Positions 1-5,171 of a stretch of 21,604 bases of DNA are shown here, piece by piece. How positions within the stretch are numbered: the stretch's first letter is position 1; each line of letters begins with the position of its first letter. The notes beneath the pieces were generated by a model. That model had not been told where the DNA came from. It did not search any database and was given only the letters and a program-made list of their open reading frames with translations. Origin of the DNA: a virus; the IMG/VR virus record IMGVR_UViG_3300037840_000152, positions 1 through 21,604 of that record; one strand, 5' to 3'. A program made the translations under genes and the position numbers.

Positions 1-480
1 CCGGGATGCTCTGAATCGCCCGGTGACAAGGGCGTGTATGTCGCCATGACAGGCTCCGAAAAGTACCTGCTGATGAAGTCGTTCCTCATCCCGACCGGGG
101 ACGACCCGGAGAATGACTCCAACGAGCCGCAAGGGACGCTCAAGGACGCCAAAGCGGTCGGGGAGGCAAAAGTAGCCAAGGCCAAGGAGAAAGCCTCTCC
201 TGGGACGGCACAGACGCCAGCAAAGGCCATTCCTGCGCTGTTCTACACCGAGCCTGAGAGCCACAATGGGCATTTCGTGGAATTCATCAACATCCGGGAG
301 TTTCTGAGCACGCGGGAGGACTTGCAAGATTCCCTGCGGATGGTCTTTACTGCGCACCGGGCCAAGAAAACGAAGGATGAGACGGCGCTGGTAGCTGCCG
401 GCGAGTTACAGCCCTTACTCGAAAAGCTAGTCGGGGAGTTTGGATTGCAAGTGAAAAAGCTGGAGAGTCCAAGTGCCTGA
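1..480 (+). CDS. 5'-truncated hypothetical protein
   Basis: The frame is open from the first base, so the gene probably begins before the window; the first in-window starts are GTG at 34 and ATG at 46, neither with a Shine-Dalgarno. The visible part has about 159 residues. It contains a Lys/Ala-rich, probably disordered linker (roughly residues 47-75) between a short N-terminal piece and a C-terminal part with helical character (from about FVEFINIREFL to the end). I recognise no family. Its last bases overlap the GTG start of the next gene by 8 nt, so it is the upstream member of the same operon. Real coding is supported by length and by the coupling overlap; function is unknown. Confidence 0.65.
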   Translation, partial: PGCSESPGDKGVYVAMTGSEKYLLMKSFLIPTGDDPENDSNEPQGTLKDAKAVGEAKVAKAKEKASPGTAQTPAKAIPALFYTEPESHNGHFVEFINIREFLSTREDLQDSLRMVFTAHRAKKTKDETALVAAGELQPLLEKLVGEFGLQVKKLESPSA

Positions 481-802
481 CGTGCAGGAAGTGCTGGCGC
501 AATGCCAGTGGCTGATCTCAAAGGGCCGGGGGAGCGAAGCTGCGAAGCTCGTTCTGCCGCGGATTGAGGCCAAGCGGCGAGTAGCCAACAAGGAAAAGCG
601 TACGCGGGTGCAGTTCGATTGCGATGAGCAGACATACTCGGATTTCCATGCCGAGAGGACCCGGTACGTGGAAGCTTGCGGCAATCATCCGCTCATCGCT
701 TATGCGATTATCATTAGGCTTTTGAGGCAGTTGCCGACAAGCAGCATTCAGCGTTTGGCAGCCGAGGACGAGCCGGTCAGGGAATCTCTGGGGGACGCAT
801 GA
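473..802 (+). CDS. hypothetical protein, 109 aa
   Basis: GTG start at 473 lies inside the end of the upstream gene, and the stop overlaps the next ATG (ATGA at 799-802), the coupling style seen throughout this phage. The product has an N-terminal helical segment, a basic stretch (about residues 32-44) and a segment TRVQFDCDEQTYSDF followed by a helix with AYAIIIRLLRQLP. A beta strand followed by helices would be compatible with a ribbon-helix-helix-like DNA-binding fold, but that is only a guess from pattern. No catalytic motif is visible. Confidence 0.7.
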   Translation: MPDVQEVLAQCQWLISKGRGSEAAKLVLPRIEAKRRVANKEKRTRVQFDCDEQTYSDFHAERTRYVEACGNHPLIAYAIIIRLLRQLPTSSIQRLAAEDEPVRESLGDA

Positions 803-894
803 AGCCCACGCTTAGAGCGATCTGCTTCGTCGGTGCGCTGTTCCTGCTGCTGGTGGGTTTGCTGCTGCACGAGCTGAACCAGGTGCACTTTTGA
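799..894 (+). CDS. tiny membrane protein, 31 aa
   Basis: ATG at 799 overlaps the upstream stop as ATGA. The product starts MKPTLRAICFVGALFLLLVG and is essentially one transmembrane helix (about residues 7-24, very Leu-rich) followed by a short polar tail HELNQVHF. The basic N-terminus followed by the hydrophobic stretch suggests either a single-pass inner-membrane peptide with its N-terminus inside or an uncleaved signal anchor. Its stop overlaps the TTG start of a second tiny membrane protein. Its role is unknown; a regulatory membrane peptide, or a lysis or superinfection-exclusion role, are possibilities only. Confidence 0.55.
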   Translation: MKPTLRAICFVGALFLLLVGLLLHELNQVHF

Positions 895-995
895 GAGCAC
901 TGACCGAGCGGGATTTGCTGCGCTACGGGATACGGCTATTGGCGGCGCTGGGCTACGGACTGTTTCTGATTCTTTGGCATGGAGGGAGCTTGTGA
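891..995 (+). CDS. tiny membrane protein, 34 aa
   Basis: A TTG start at 891 overlaps the previous stop (TTGA at 891-894); there is no ATG or GTG alternative and no good Shine-Dalgarno, so translation would depend on coupling. The product has a charged N-terminus MRALTERDLLRYGIR and then a hydrophobic helix LLAALGYGLFLILW (about residues 16-29). The following gene starts with GTG overlapping this stop. Two consecutive overlapping single-helix peptides look like a functional pair, although no family is recognised. Confidence 0.5.
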   Translation: MRALTERDLLRYGIRLLAALGYGLFLILWHGGSL

Positions 996-1504
996 GCGAA
1001 CATGCGGCAAATGAGGTATGCGGAGCAAAAATGATGGCCAAGGATGTCCCTGATTGCCAGTCCATTTTTTGCAATCGCTGGAAAGGACATGAGGGGGAGC
1101 ATCAGCATTCAATCCCTGCGGTGAATTTTCCAGAGGTGGCCAAGAAATTCACCGAGCAGGGCAGTTTATGCGAGATAAAAGAATTCTTGGCCGAGCTGGT
1201 AGCAGCAAGGGCGGATGACGAGCGCTGGCGCAAGTTGGTGCTGGAACGCATGGAACCTATTGCCCATAATTCATTGATAGGGCGAGCGGACACGATGGCG
1301 TGCAAAGAAATCATCATTGACCAACTCGCCCAGCTGAGCGGCAAGCTGGACGGGTTGGAAGCAGAGTTCACCGCCGACTTTGCGAAGCTCTACAACGGGC
1401 ATGGGCTGGCGCTTCAAAAGCTGGGCGATCTGATAGACGCTTGGAACGAGCTGATGAAGTTGCGGCCCCAGCCGAAGCGCGGGAAGCGCCGGGGGCGGAA
1501 ATGA
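992..1504 (+). CDS. Cys/His-rich N-terminus, helical hypothetical protein, 170 aa
   Basis: I chose GTG 992 over the upstream TTG 974 because GGAGGG at 981-986 sits 5 nt before it and because it forms the GTGA overlap with the preceding stop. The N-terminal 40 residues carry C10, C22, C27, H33, H37 and H39; the C....H.G.H arrangement is typical of small zinc-binding modules in phage and actinobacterial proteins. Residues about 50-145 are mostly helical and probably coiled-coil. The tail is strongly basic (QPKRGKRRGRK), suggesting nucleic-acid contact. Its function is unknown; zinc binding is inferred from residue spacing only. Confidence 0.75.
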   Translation: MSEHAANEVCGAKMMAKDVPDCQSIFCNRWKGHEGEHQHSIPAVNFPEVAKKFTEQGSLCEIKEFLAELVAARADDERWRKLVLERMEPIAHNSLIGRADTMACKEIIIDQLAQLSGKLDGLEAEFTADFAKLYNGHGLALQKLGDLIDAWNELMKLRPQPKRGKRRGRK

Positions 1505-1722
1505 GCGGCAAAACGGCAGCACAAATACAGGCAGGGCGCAAAAGAGTTTACCTGCATTGCGAGGGCTGCTCTTTGCCAGTAAAAAGCGATTTCAATCAGC
1601 GGCCTCCTGCTGGATGGTCAGAATTCGGGACTTCCAGATTTAGGGGCCACAAGAAAGACCCTGGCTATTGGTGCCCACAGTGTATCGCGGAATGCAAGCA
1701 TTTGCGCTGCAAGCGGCCCTAG
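1501..1722 (+). CDS. zinc-ribbon-like small protein, 73 aa
   Basis: ATG 1501 overlaps the upstream stop (ATGA). The product has C20-x2-C23 and C58-x2-C61, the two knuckles of a zinc ribbon, plus C65 and C70 near the C-terminus. The segment between the knuckles is aromatic and basic (GWSEFGTSRFRGHKK). Such mini zinc ribbons are common in phage early regions and often bind nucleic acid or host proteins, but nothing here shows the partner. Confidence 0.75.
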   Translation: MSGKTAAQIQAGRKRVYLHCEGCSLPVKSDFNQRPPAGWSEFGTSRFRGHKKDPGYWCPQCIAECKHLRCKRP

Positions 1723-1973
1723 TTCCTTACCATGAGTTTGACAAGAGCTTTGACCATGAAGCTATCGTCTTTGTTGACCCAAATGCCTACATCGAGCGAA
1801 TCGAAAAGCACTCAGCCAAGTGGGGCAAGGAATCCGCTGTCGAGCGTGGCCGCAGAATGATTTGCTCTTGGACGCTGGGACGTGAGTTTGGCGAGACGTG
1901 CGATGCGTTCTTTGCGCGTAATCCTGATATGGCCGAGTTTCAAGCGTGGTTCAAGGGGTTCGACAATGACTGA
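1692..1973 (+). CDS. hypothetical protein, about 93 aa
   Basis: The frame is open from a TTG at 1668; ATG 1692 is the first ATG and is used here, giving a 31-nt overlap with the upstream gene. GTG codons at 1671 and 1680 are alternatives, and no start has a convincing Shine-Dalgarno. The product reads as a real globular protein (HEAIVFVDPNAYIERIEKHS, then a segment with FAGFDND-like acidic end), with no recognised motif. It ends in an 8-nt overlap with the next ATG. Confidence 0.6.
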   Translation: MQAFALQAALVPYHEFDKSFDHEAIVFVDPNAYIERIEKHSAKWGKESAVERGRRMICSWTLGREFGETCDAFFARNPDMAEFQAWFKGFDND

Positions 1974-2157
1974 CATGGCTGACAACGCTCGGATGGTGGT
2001 AGCTCACGAGTTGGACCTCTTCGCCAAAACGATTGATGAGCATTGGCGCGACCAGTTCTTTCATCCGATGAATCGCGATGAGTGGGTGCGACGGTTCTGC
2101 GAGTGGTTAGCTGAAAAGCAGGACAAATCGGCGCAAGTTAGGGCTTCCAATGACTAA
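1966..2157 (+). CDS. hypothetical protein, 63 aa
   Basis: ATG 1966 overlaps the upstream stop by 8 nt. The product is a small, probably all-helical protein with an acidic and aromatic core (HELDLFAKTIDEHWRDQFF, then WVRRFCEWLAEKQ). The WxRxFxxWL pattern suggests an amphipathic helix. It has no known family and overlaps the next gene by 8 nt. Confidence 0.65.
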   Translation: MTDMADNARMVVAHELDLFAKTIDEHWRDQFFHPMNRDEWVRRFCEWLAEKQDKSAQVRASND

Positions 2158-2386
2158 CCACGGTGAGTATCAGTGGCAGGCTAAATGCCACCATGTAGAG
2201 ATAGACCCCATTAGAAACGCTGTTTATTGCATCGGCTGCAAGAGTGTAGTCAGCGAAGATAATCCAGCTGTCGCCCTCGGCAAGCTCGGTGGAGCCTCCA
2301 AGAGCGCAGCCAAGCAAAAGGCGAGCAAGAAGAACGGGCGCAAGGGCGGCAGGCCGAAGAAAGTAGTTGACAAGGCGGCGCAATGA
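2150..2386 (+). CDS. Cys/His motif plus AT-hook-like small protein, 78 aa
   Basis: The N-terminal part has C13, H14/H15, C27 and C30 (CxxC), compatible with one zinc site. The C-terminal half is Lys/Ala-rich and contains GRKGGRPKK (residues 63-71), which matches the core Gly-Arg-Pro flanked by basic residues of AT-hook minor-groove binders. A DNA-associated role is therefore inferred. The start overlaps the previous gene by 8 nt and the stop overlaps the next ATG (ATGA at 2383-2386). Confidence 0.72.
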   Translation: MTNHGEYQWQAKCHHVEIDPIRNAVYCIGCKSVVSEDNPAVALGKLGGASKSAAKQKASKKNGRKGGRPKKVVDKAAQ

Positions 2387-2598
2387 ACGACTCGAACTAT
2401 CAGATTCGCAACGACGAAATTAAGGCGACGCTCAGGCAATGGGCCGATAAGCTCAGCGATGATTTGCCTCCGGGATGGGGCTTCACGCTTTTGCTGTTCG
2501 AGTTCTCGCCGGGAGATTCCTTGTTCTACATTTCCAATTCGCAGCGACAGGACCAAATCAAAGTGATGAAGGAATGGATTGCAAGGAACACTCAATAA
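2383..2598 (+). CDS. small conserved phage protein, 71 aa
   Basis: The ATGA overlap gives the start. The central and C-terminal sequence GWGFTLLLFEF ... LFYISNSQRQDQIKVMKEWI matches a pattern I have seen in many small uncharacterised proteobacterial phage proteins (a hydrophobic strand, Y-[IV]-SN, then a helix with MK/R). The family has no assigned function that I know. It lies directly upstream of the Acb2-like gene with a 9-nt gap. Confidence 0.75.
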   Translation: MNDSNYQIRNDEIKATLRQWADKLSDDLPPGWGFTLLLFEFSPGDSLFYISNSQRQDQIKVMKEWIARNTQ

Positions 2599-2607
2599 AG
2601 GAGAATC

Positions 2608-2814
2608 ATGGACATCGAAAACATATTTACTTATCATGCACCAACGCCGGACCAGCTTCCGAAGTATGAAGCAATCCGCGCCAAAGCGAAGGAAATGGGC
2701 CAGTATATAGTTGATAACACGCCGGGAAGTGCGGACCAGACAGCAGCTATCAGGCTCTTGCGCGAAGCCGTGATGACCGCAAACGCGGCTATTGCACTCC
2801 AAGGGAAGCTGTGA
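2608..2814 (+). CDS. acb2: Acb2-family protein, putative anti-CBASS cyclic-nucleotide sponge
   Basis: ATG 2608 follows AAAGGAG (about 2597-2603). The 68-residue product carries the whole signature I associate with Acb2/Tad1-type small phage proteins: FTYHAPTPDQ near the N-terminus (residues 7-16), Y20..IR24 in the first helix, then PGSADQTAAIRLLREAV and MTANAAIAL near the C-terminus. Characterised Acb2 proteins form hexamers that bind cyclic di- and trinucleotide messengers and so block CBASS effectors; conserved Tyr and basic residues line the pocket, and Y9 and R24 are candidates here. The gene sits at the end of the first small-gene block, just before the replication initiator. Family membership is by recalled sequence pattern; sponge activity in this phage is inferred. 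Confidence 0.72.
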   Translation: MDIENIFTYHAPTPDQLPKYEAIRAKAKEMGQYIVDNTPGSADQTAAIRLLREAVMTANAAIALQGKL

Positions 2815-2820
2815 TATAAA
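2792..2820 (+). promoter_or_regulatory. extended -10 promoter candidate at the end of the Acb2-like gene
   Basis: TATAAA at 2815-2820 is preceded by TG one base upstream (TGA-TATAAA), an extended -10 form. TTGCAC at 2792-2797 is a weak -35 with a 17-bp spacer. It would start transcription near 2827, giving the replication initiator a roughly 320-nt leader. Confidence 0.35.
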
Positions 2821-3013
2821 ATGCGACAGGGAATTCAAGCGAGCGCGGCGCGACGTTTAGCAACATCCTTGCCGGGACAAAACTTTCCGTCCACGCGCTC
2901 GCAAGTTTTCCTAGAAAGTGTTCCGGCAAATGTCCTCAAAATTGACCACGTACTTTGTGACCATCACGAGAGAGTCATTCGCCGCGCACGCCCCTGCCTG
3001 AAAAAGATTTCTG

Positions 3014-3042
3014 TTGAAGTGAAAGGAAAAGTGTTTTATGCT
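3014..3042 (+). promoter_or_regulatory. sigma70-like promoter candidate
   Basis: TTGAAG (3014-3019), a 17-bp spacer and TATGCT (3037-3042) form a reasonable sigma70-type promoter, about 100 bp upstream of the replication initiator start. The spacer is A/G-rich. It is the best conventional promoter in the leader. Confidence 0.45.
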
Positions 3043-3100
3043 TTTGCTACGCGCTGGCGAGGTGACACGCAGTTTGGTTGCTTCGGTCAGACTTTGAGGG

Positions 3101-3144
3101 GCGGGGTGCCACACACACCCCGCTTCGCCTCTTGTGTGGAGGGG
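3101..3144 (+). promoter_or_regulatory. GC hairpin and strong Shine-Dalgarno before the replication initiator
   Basis: GCGGGGTG (3101-3108) and CACCCCGC (3116-3123) form a perfect 8-bp stem with the 7-nt loop CCACACA (3109-3115). The loop is fully complementary to TGTGTGG (3133-3139), whose last GG begins the Shine-Dalgarno GGAGGGG (3138-3144) for TTG 3148. Hairpin plus loop pairing would form an H-type pseudoknot covering the ribosome-binding site. No T-run follows the hairpin, so a terminator is unlikely. Confidence 0.45.
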
Positions 3145-3147
3145 CTC

Positions 3148-3696
3148 TTGAGCTGGCAAGCTGTTGACTGGATTTTACGTTTCTCCGAATCAACCTACTA
3201 CGAACGCCTCGTCTTAATCTCCATCGCCAGTCACGCCGATAAATCCGGCAAGAACGCTTTCCCCTCTCTCGACACTATCTCACGCGAGGCTCTTATCTGC
3301 CGCCGCGAGGTAATCTACTGCGTCCAGAAACTCGAAGAGATGGGCGAGCTTCGCGTCGAGCGGGGCATCGGTCGGGGTAACTCAAACCGCTACGAATTGC
3401 CTATGGTTTCTACATGGCTGGAAAAGAGAAAAGGTGCACAGAATGACCTAAAAGGTGCACAGGAGCCGACAAAAGGTGCAAGGTTTCCAAACTCGGTTTC
3501 TTCTAACGGCAACGGACATAAAGAGTTGCAAGAAGAAAAGGTGCAAATTGATGCCGAACGGTTAAGAGAACCAAGAACCGTAAAAGAAGTCTGTCAAATT
3601 CTTTCCATTCCAAAACCGTCCAAAGCAAGAGAAGAACTTCGGGCTGAGGCTGATAGACAGATTGCAGCGATGCGGGAAAAGGGGTATCTCCAGTGA
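3148..3696 (+). CDS. phage replication initiator, winged helix-turn-helix (lambda O/HTH_36 type)
   Basis: TTG 3148 has GGAGGGG 3 nt upstream (GGAGG core 5 nt away), and the conserved domain begins right at this start. Residues 3-83 form the winged helix: WQAVDWILRF, then YYERLVLISIASHADKSGK, FPSLDTISREALICRREVIYCVQKLEEMGEL and the wing RVERGIGRGNSNRYEL. This layout matches the helix-turn-helix domain of phage replication proteins that bind origin repeats and recruit the host helicase. The middle (residues about 95-112) repeats Lys-Gly-Ala because the DNA carries direct repeats; the C-terminal 50 residues are charged and helical and may contact a helicase or its loader. Total 182 aa. The stop overlaps the next GTG. 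Assignment as initiator is firm by domain plus repeats; no ATPase motif is present. Confidence 0.8.
   Translation: MSWQAVDWILRFSESTYYERLVLISIASHADKSGKNAFPSLDTISREALICRREVIYCVQKLEEMGELRVERGIGRGNSNRYELPMVSTWLEKRKGAQNDLKGAQEPTKGARFPNSVSSNGNGHKELQEEKVQIDAERLREPRTVKEVCQILSIPKPSKAREELRAEADRQIAAMREKGYLQ
3429..3545 (+). repeat. four direct repeats AAAAGGTGCA, putative iterons/replication origin
   Basis: Exact copies of AAAAGGTGCA lie at 3429-3438, 3450-3459, 3471-3480 and 3536-3545. The first three are spaced exactly 21 bp apart (two helical turns); the first two extend to AAAAGGTGCACA. The fourth is 65 bp further and in a different reading frame (it encodes EKVQ rather than KGA), so protein-level selection cannot explain its conservation. 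Lambda-like phages place their origin iterons inside the initiator gene in the same way. Confidence 0.65.
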
Positions 3697-4130
3697 GAGT
3701 GCTCAACGATAAAAATCAATGGGTAGGAGATGGTCAGGTTGTTGATAGGAACTCGCCGCCATTGACATTTTGGGAGTGCATTCATCATCGCAGGCTTGGT
3801 CCTCCGCCGTGGTATCCATATCGCTCGCAAGAAGAGGCCGACCGAGCACGAGACGAGTTTGTAGATTCATTGGTAGCAGAAATTCAAAGGAGAAAAACAC
3901 AAATGGTACGAGGAAAATTCACGTTGCAGAGCATCACGAGTCATAGCTGGAGTCCGACCGCGCAAACATTCAAATTTGGCGCTGTCTACGACAATAGCAC
4001 GGAGGAAAACAAGCGATACTCGAAGGCCACGCCTAGCGGGACGCTGGAAATGACCGTGGACAATCCGCCAGCGCAAGCGTTCTTCGAGATTGGTAAGAGT
4101 TACTACTTGGATTTCAGCAAGGCGGAATGA
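3693..4130 (+). CDS. hypothetical protein with conserved phage C-terminal domain (145 aa; internal start at 3903 likely)
   Basis: GTG 3693 overlaps the initiator stop (GTGA), giving 145 residues. The C-terminal 75 residues from MVRGKFTLQSITSHSW to the end (ATPSGTLEMTVDNP, then FEIGKSYYLDFSKAE) match a small phage family I have met as a free-standing protein, and an AAAGGAGA Shine-Dalgarno precedes that internal ATG by 10 nt. The N-terminal 70 residues also look coding (charged helix SQEEADRARDEFVDSLVAEIQRR). So this is either a genuine two-part protein or two genes whose separating stop was lost; both products may be made. Function unknown. Confidence 0.7.
   Translation: MRVLNDKNQWVGDGQVVDRNSPPLTFWECIHHRRLGPPPWYPYRSQEEADRARDEFVDSLVAEIQRRKTQMVRGKFTLQSITSHSWSPTAQTFKFGAVYDNSTEENKRYSKATPSGTLEMTVDNPPAQAFFEIGKSYYLDFSKAE
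3886..3905 (+). promoter_or_regulatory. internal ribosome-binding site and ATG
   Basis: AAAGGAGA (3886-3893) precedes ATG 3903 inside the 3693-4130 frame. The ATG coincides with the first residue of the conserved C-terminal domain, so it is probably the start of an independently translated 75-aa protein. Confidence 0.55.
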
Positions 4131-4291
4131 CGCACGAAGTAAGAATCGAGCATGACGAGCGATTCCTGGCACGGCCTTGGGGGGTAGTTTGCAGTTGCGG
4201 CCACAAGACAGCGAACGAGAGCCGCGAGGAAGCACAACAGAGTCTAGCGGCGCATCGCAAAGGAGAAAACGAATATGGCAACTTGGATTGA
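4127..4291 (+). CDS. small CxC zinc-binding-like protein, 54 aa
   Basis: ATGA overlap at 4127-4130 gives the start. The product has WGVVCSCGHKT (C22, C24, H26) and H43 in a following helix, a CxCxH...H arrangement common in tiny phage proteins with one probable zinc site. Its last 17 nt overlap the start of the Cys-repeat gene, whose own Shine-Dalgarno AAAGGAG lies inside this gene. Confidence 0.65.
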   Translation: MTHEVRIEHDERFLARPWGVVCSCGHKTANESREEAQQSLAAHRKGENEYGNLD

Positions 4292-4847
4292 AGATGCAAA
4301 TGGCAACAAATGCTCCGTAGAATGGTTTGGTTCGAAAGAAGCAGCACAAAGGGCTCTGGACAGCTTGAAGAATTGCAATGGTTGCATTGACTGCTCCGGC
4401 TGCTCCGACTGCTCCGGCTGCTCCGACTGCTCCGACTGCTCCCGCTGCTCCGACTGCTCCCGCTGCTCCGACTGCTCCCGCTGCTCCGACTGCTCCGACT
4501 GCTCCGACCTAGAAGATGCAGTGCCAACTAAAGGCAACTTCAATCCTCCGATAATTCCGGTCATTCCCGATATTCACAAGCGAGTCTATGAAGCAGTTAC
4601 CGCGCCCGACCACCATTTGAACATGAAAGGTTGGCACACCTGTGATAGCACGCACTGCCGTGGCGGGTGGGTCACGACACTGGCAGGCGAGGAAGGCAAG
4701 AAACTAGAAGCCTTTCACGGAACCTTGCTAGCCGCGCAATTGATTTACGATGCGAGCGATACAAGCAGGAAATTCAACCCCTGTAGATTCTTCGATACCG
4801 ACGAAGATGCGTTAGCCGATATGAAGAAACTTGCAGAGGTCAGGTAG
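4275..4847 (+). CDS. Cys-triplet repeat protein, 190 aa
   Basis: ATG 4275 has AAAGGAG about 10 nt upstream. Three parts are visible. Residues 1-33 (WIEDANGNKCSVEWFGS, then a helix) look like a small alpha/beta head. Residues 34-78 hold 15 cysteines, one at every third position from C34 to C76, as units Cys-Ser-Asp, Cys-Ser-Gly and Cys-Ser-Arg. Residues 79-190 are a conserved-looking domain with IPVIPDIHKRVYEAV, then WHTCDSTHCRGGWVTTLAGEEG (C123, H127, C128) and a helical tail. I have seen the same three-part layout in other phage or prophage proteins without function. The Cys array could bind several metal ions or clusters, or form a disulphide-rich rod; neither can be settled from sequence. 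Confidence 0.85.
   Translation: MATWIEDANGNKCSVEWFGSKEAAQRALDSLKNCNGCIDCSGCSDCSGCSDCSDCSRCSDCSRCSDCSRCSDCSDCSDLEDAVPTKGNFNPPIIPVIPDIHKRVYEAVTAPDHHLNMKGWHTCDSTHCRGGWVTTLAGEEGKKLEAFHGTLLAAQLIYDASDTSRKFNPCRFFDTDEDALADMKKLAEVR
4392..4508 (+). repeat. 13 tandem 9-bp units encoding Cys-Ser-X
   Basis: Thirteen consecutive units TGCTCC plus GAC, GGC or CGC run from 4392 to 4508, all in frame. Units 5 to 12 read D-R-D-R-D-R-D-D in the third position, so an 18-bp higher-order unit (TGCTCCGAC + TGCTCCCGC) is repeated three times. Cys and Ser codons are invariant, which suggests recent expansion by slippage or recombination. Confidence 0.95.
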
Positions 4848-4866
4848 CGGCGCATTTGGAGGGGCG

Positions 4867-5058
4867 ATGGAGCACATAGGACAGCATCCGCAGAGTTGCC
4901 GGGAATGCAACATCTGGCGCTCAAGGGACTCCCTTGGCAGCAAAGCATTCAGCTATCAGAGCCGGGAAGAGTTCGAGCGGGAGTGCGAGCGGGGCGGAAC
5001 GTTTGAGTTCATCGGCTGGTGCAACCTGGAGGATTTGAAGCTATGGCCCTCACGCTGA
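4867..5058 (+). CDS. small Cys-containing protein, 63 aa
   Basis: ATG 4867 has GGAGGGG at 4858-4864, so it is preferred over an upstream in-frame TTG at 4831. The product has C11-x2-C14 and later C40 and C52, four possible zinc ligands around a charged helix REEFERECERGG. It is unknown otherwise. It follows the Cys-repeat gene by 19 nt and overlaps the next gene by 16 nt. Confidence 0.65.
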   Translation: MEHIGQHPQSCRECNIWRSRDSLGSKAFSYQSREEFERECERGGTFEFIGWCNLEDLKLWPSR

Positions 5059-5171
5059 GACAACGCAAAACAGCGGCGCAGCGCAGGTACAGGCGGAAGC
5101 ATCCCTATCGCCGGCGCGTAACGATCTTGGGCGTGAGCGTGTATGTGGATTGGCTGCGGAGAATGGAATGA
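5043..5171 (+). CDS. very basic 42-aa protein
   Basis: ATG 5043 lies inside the end of the previous gene; the stop overlaps the next ATG (ATGA at 5168-5171). The product is extremely Arg-rich in its first 28 residues (LRQRKTAAQRRYRRKHPYRRR) and ends with a hydrophobic/aromatic helix VSVYVDWLRRME. Nucleic-acid binding is a fair inference from charge. No family recognised; overlaps on both sides support reality. Confidence 0.5.
   Translation: MALTLRQRKTAAQRRYRRKHPYRRRVTILGVSVYVDWLRRME

Larger units (their letters stand above)
2815..3147 (+). other. 333-bp region before the replication initiator, probably non-coding leader
   Basis: The frame of the downstream gene is open back to ATG 2821, but those about 109 residues resemble no family and the region contains two promoter-like elements and a hairpin. 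A strong Shine-Dalgarno sits before TTG 3148, exactly where the conserved domain begins. I therefore read this stretch as a control region. A small dyad GTGA-CCA-TCAC near 2957-2967 could be a half-site for a regulator, though it is too short to call. Confidence 0.6.

Noticed and set aside
2224-2838. Open minus-strand frame of 204 codons
   Set aside because: It lies antisense to three well-supported overlapping + strand genes including the Acb2-like one, has no Shine-Dalgarno and no recognisable protein pattern.
3101-3123. GC hairpin as an intrinsic terminator
   Set aside because: It is not followed by a T-run and stands directly before a ribosome-binding site.
2821-3147. N-terminal extension of the replication initiator from ATG 2821
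   Set aside because: The conserved domain starts at TTG 3148 beside a strong Shine-Dalgarno, and the upstream part holds promoter-like and hairpin elements without protein resemblance.
4392-4508. Tandem repeat considered as CRISPR
   Set aside because: Units are 9 bp, contiguous and coding, with no spacers.
4114-4564. Minus-strand frames rich in Ser-Ser-Arg or Glu-Gln-Ser
   Set aside because: They are antisense translations of the 9-bp Cys repeat; low complexity follows from the repeat itself.
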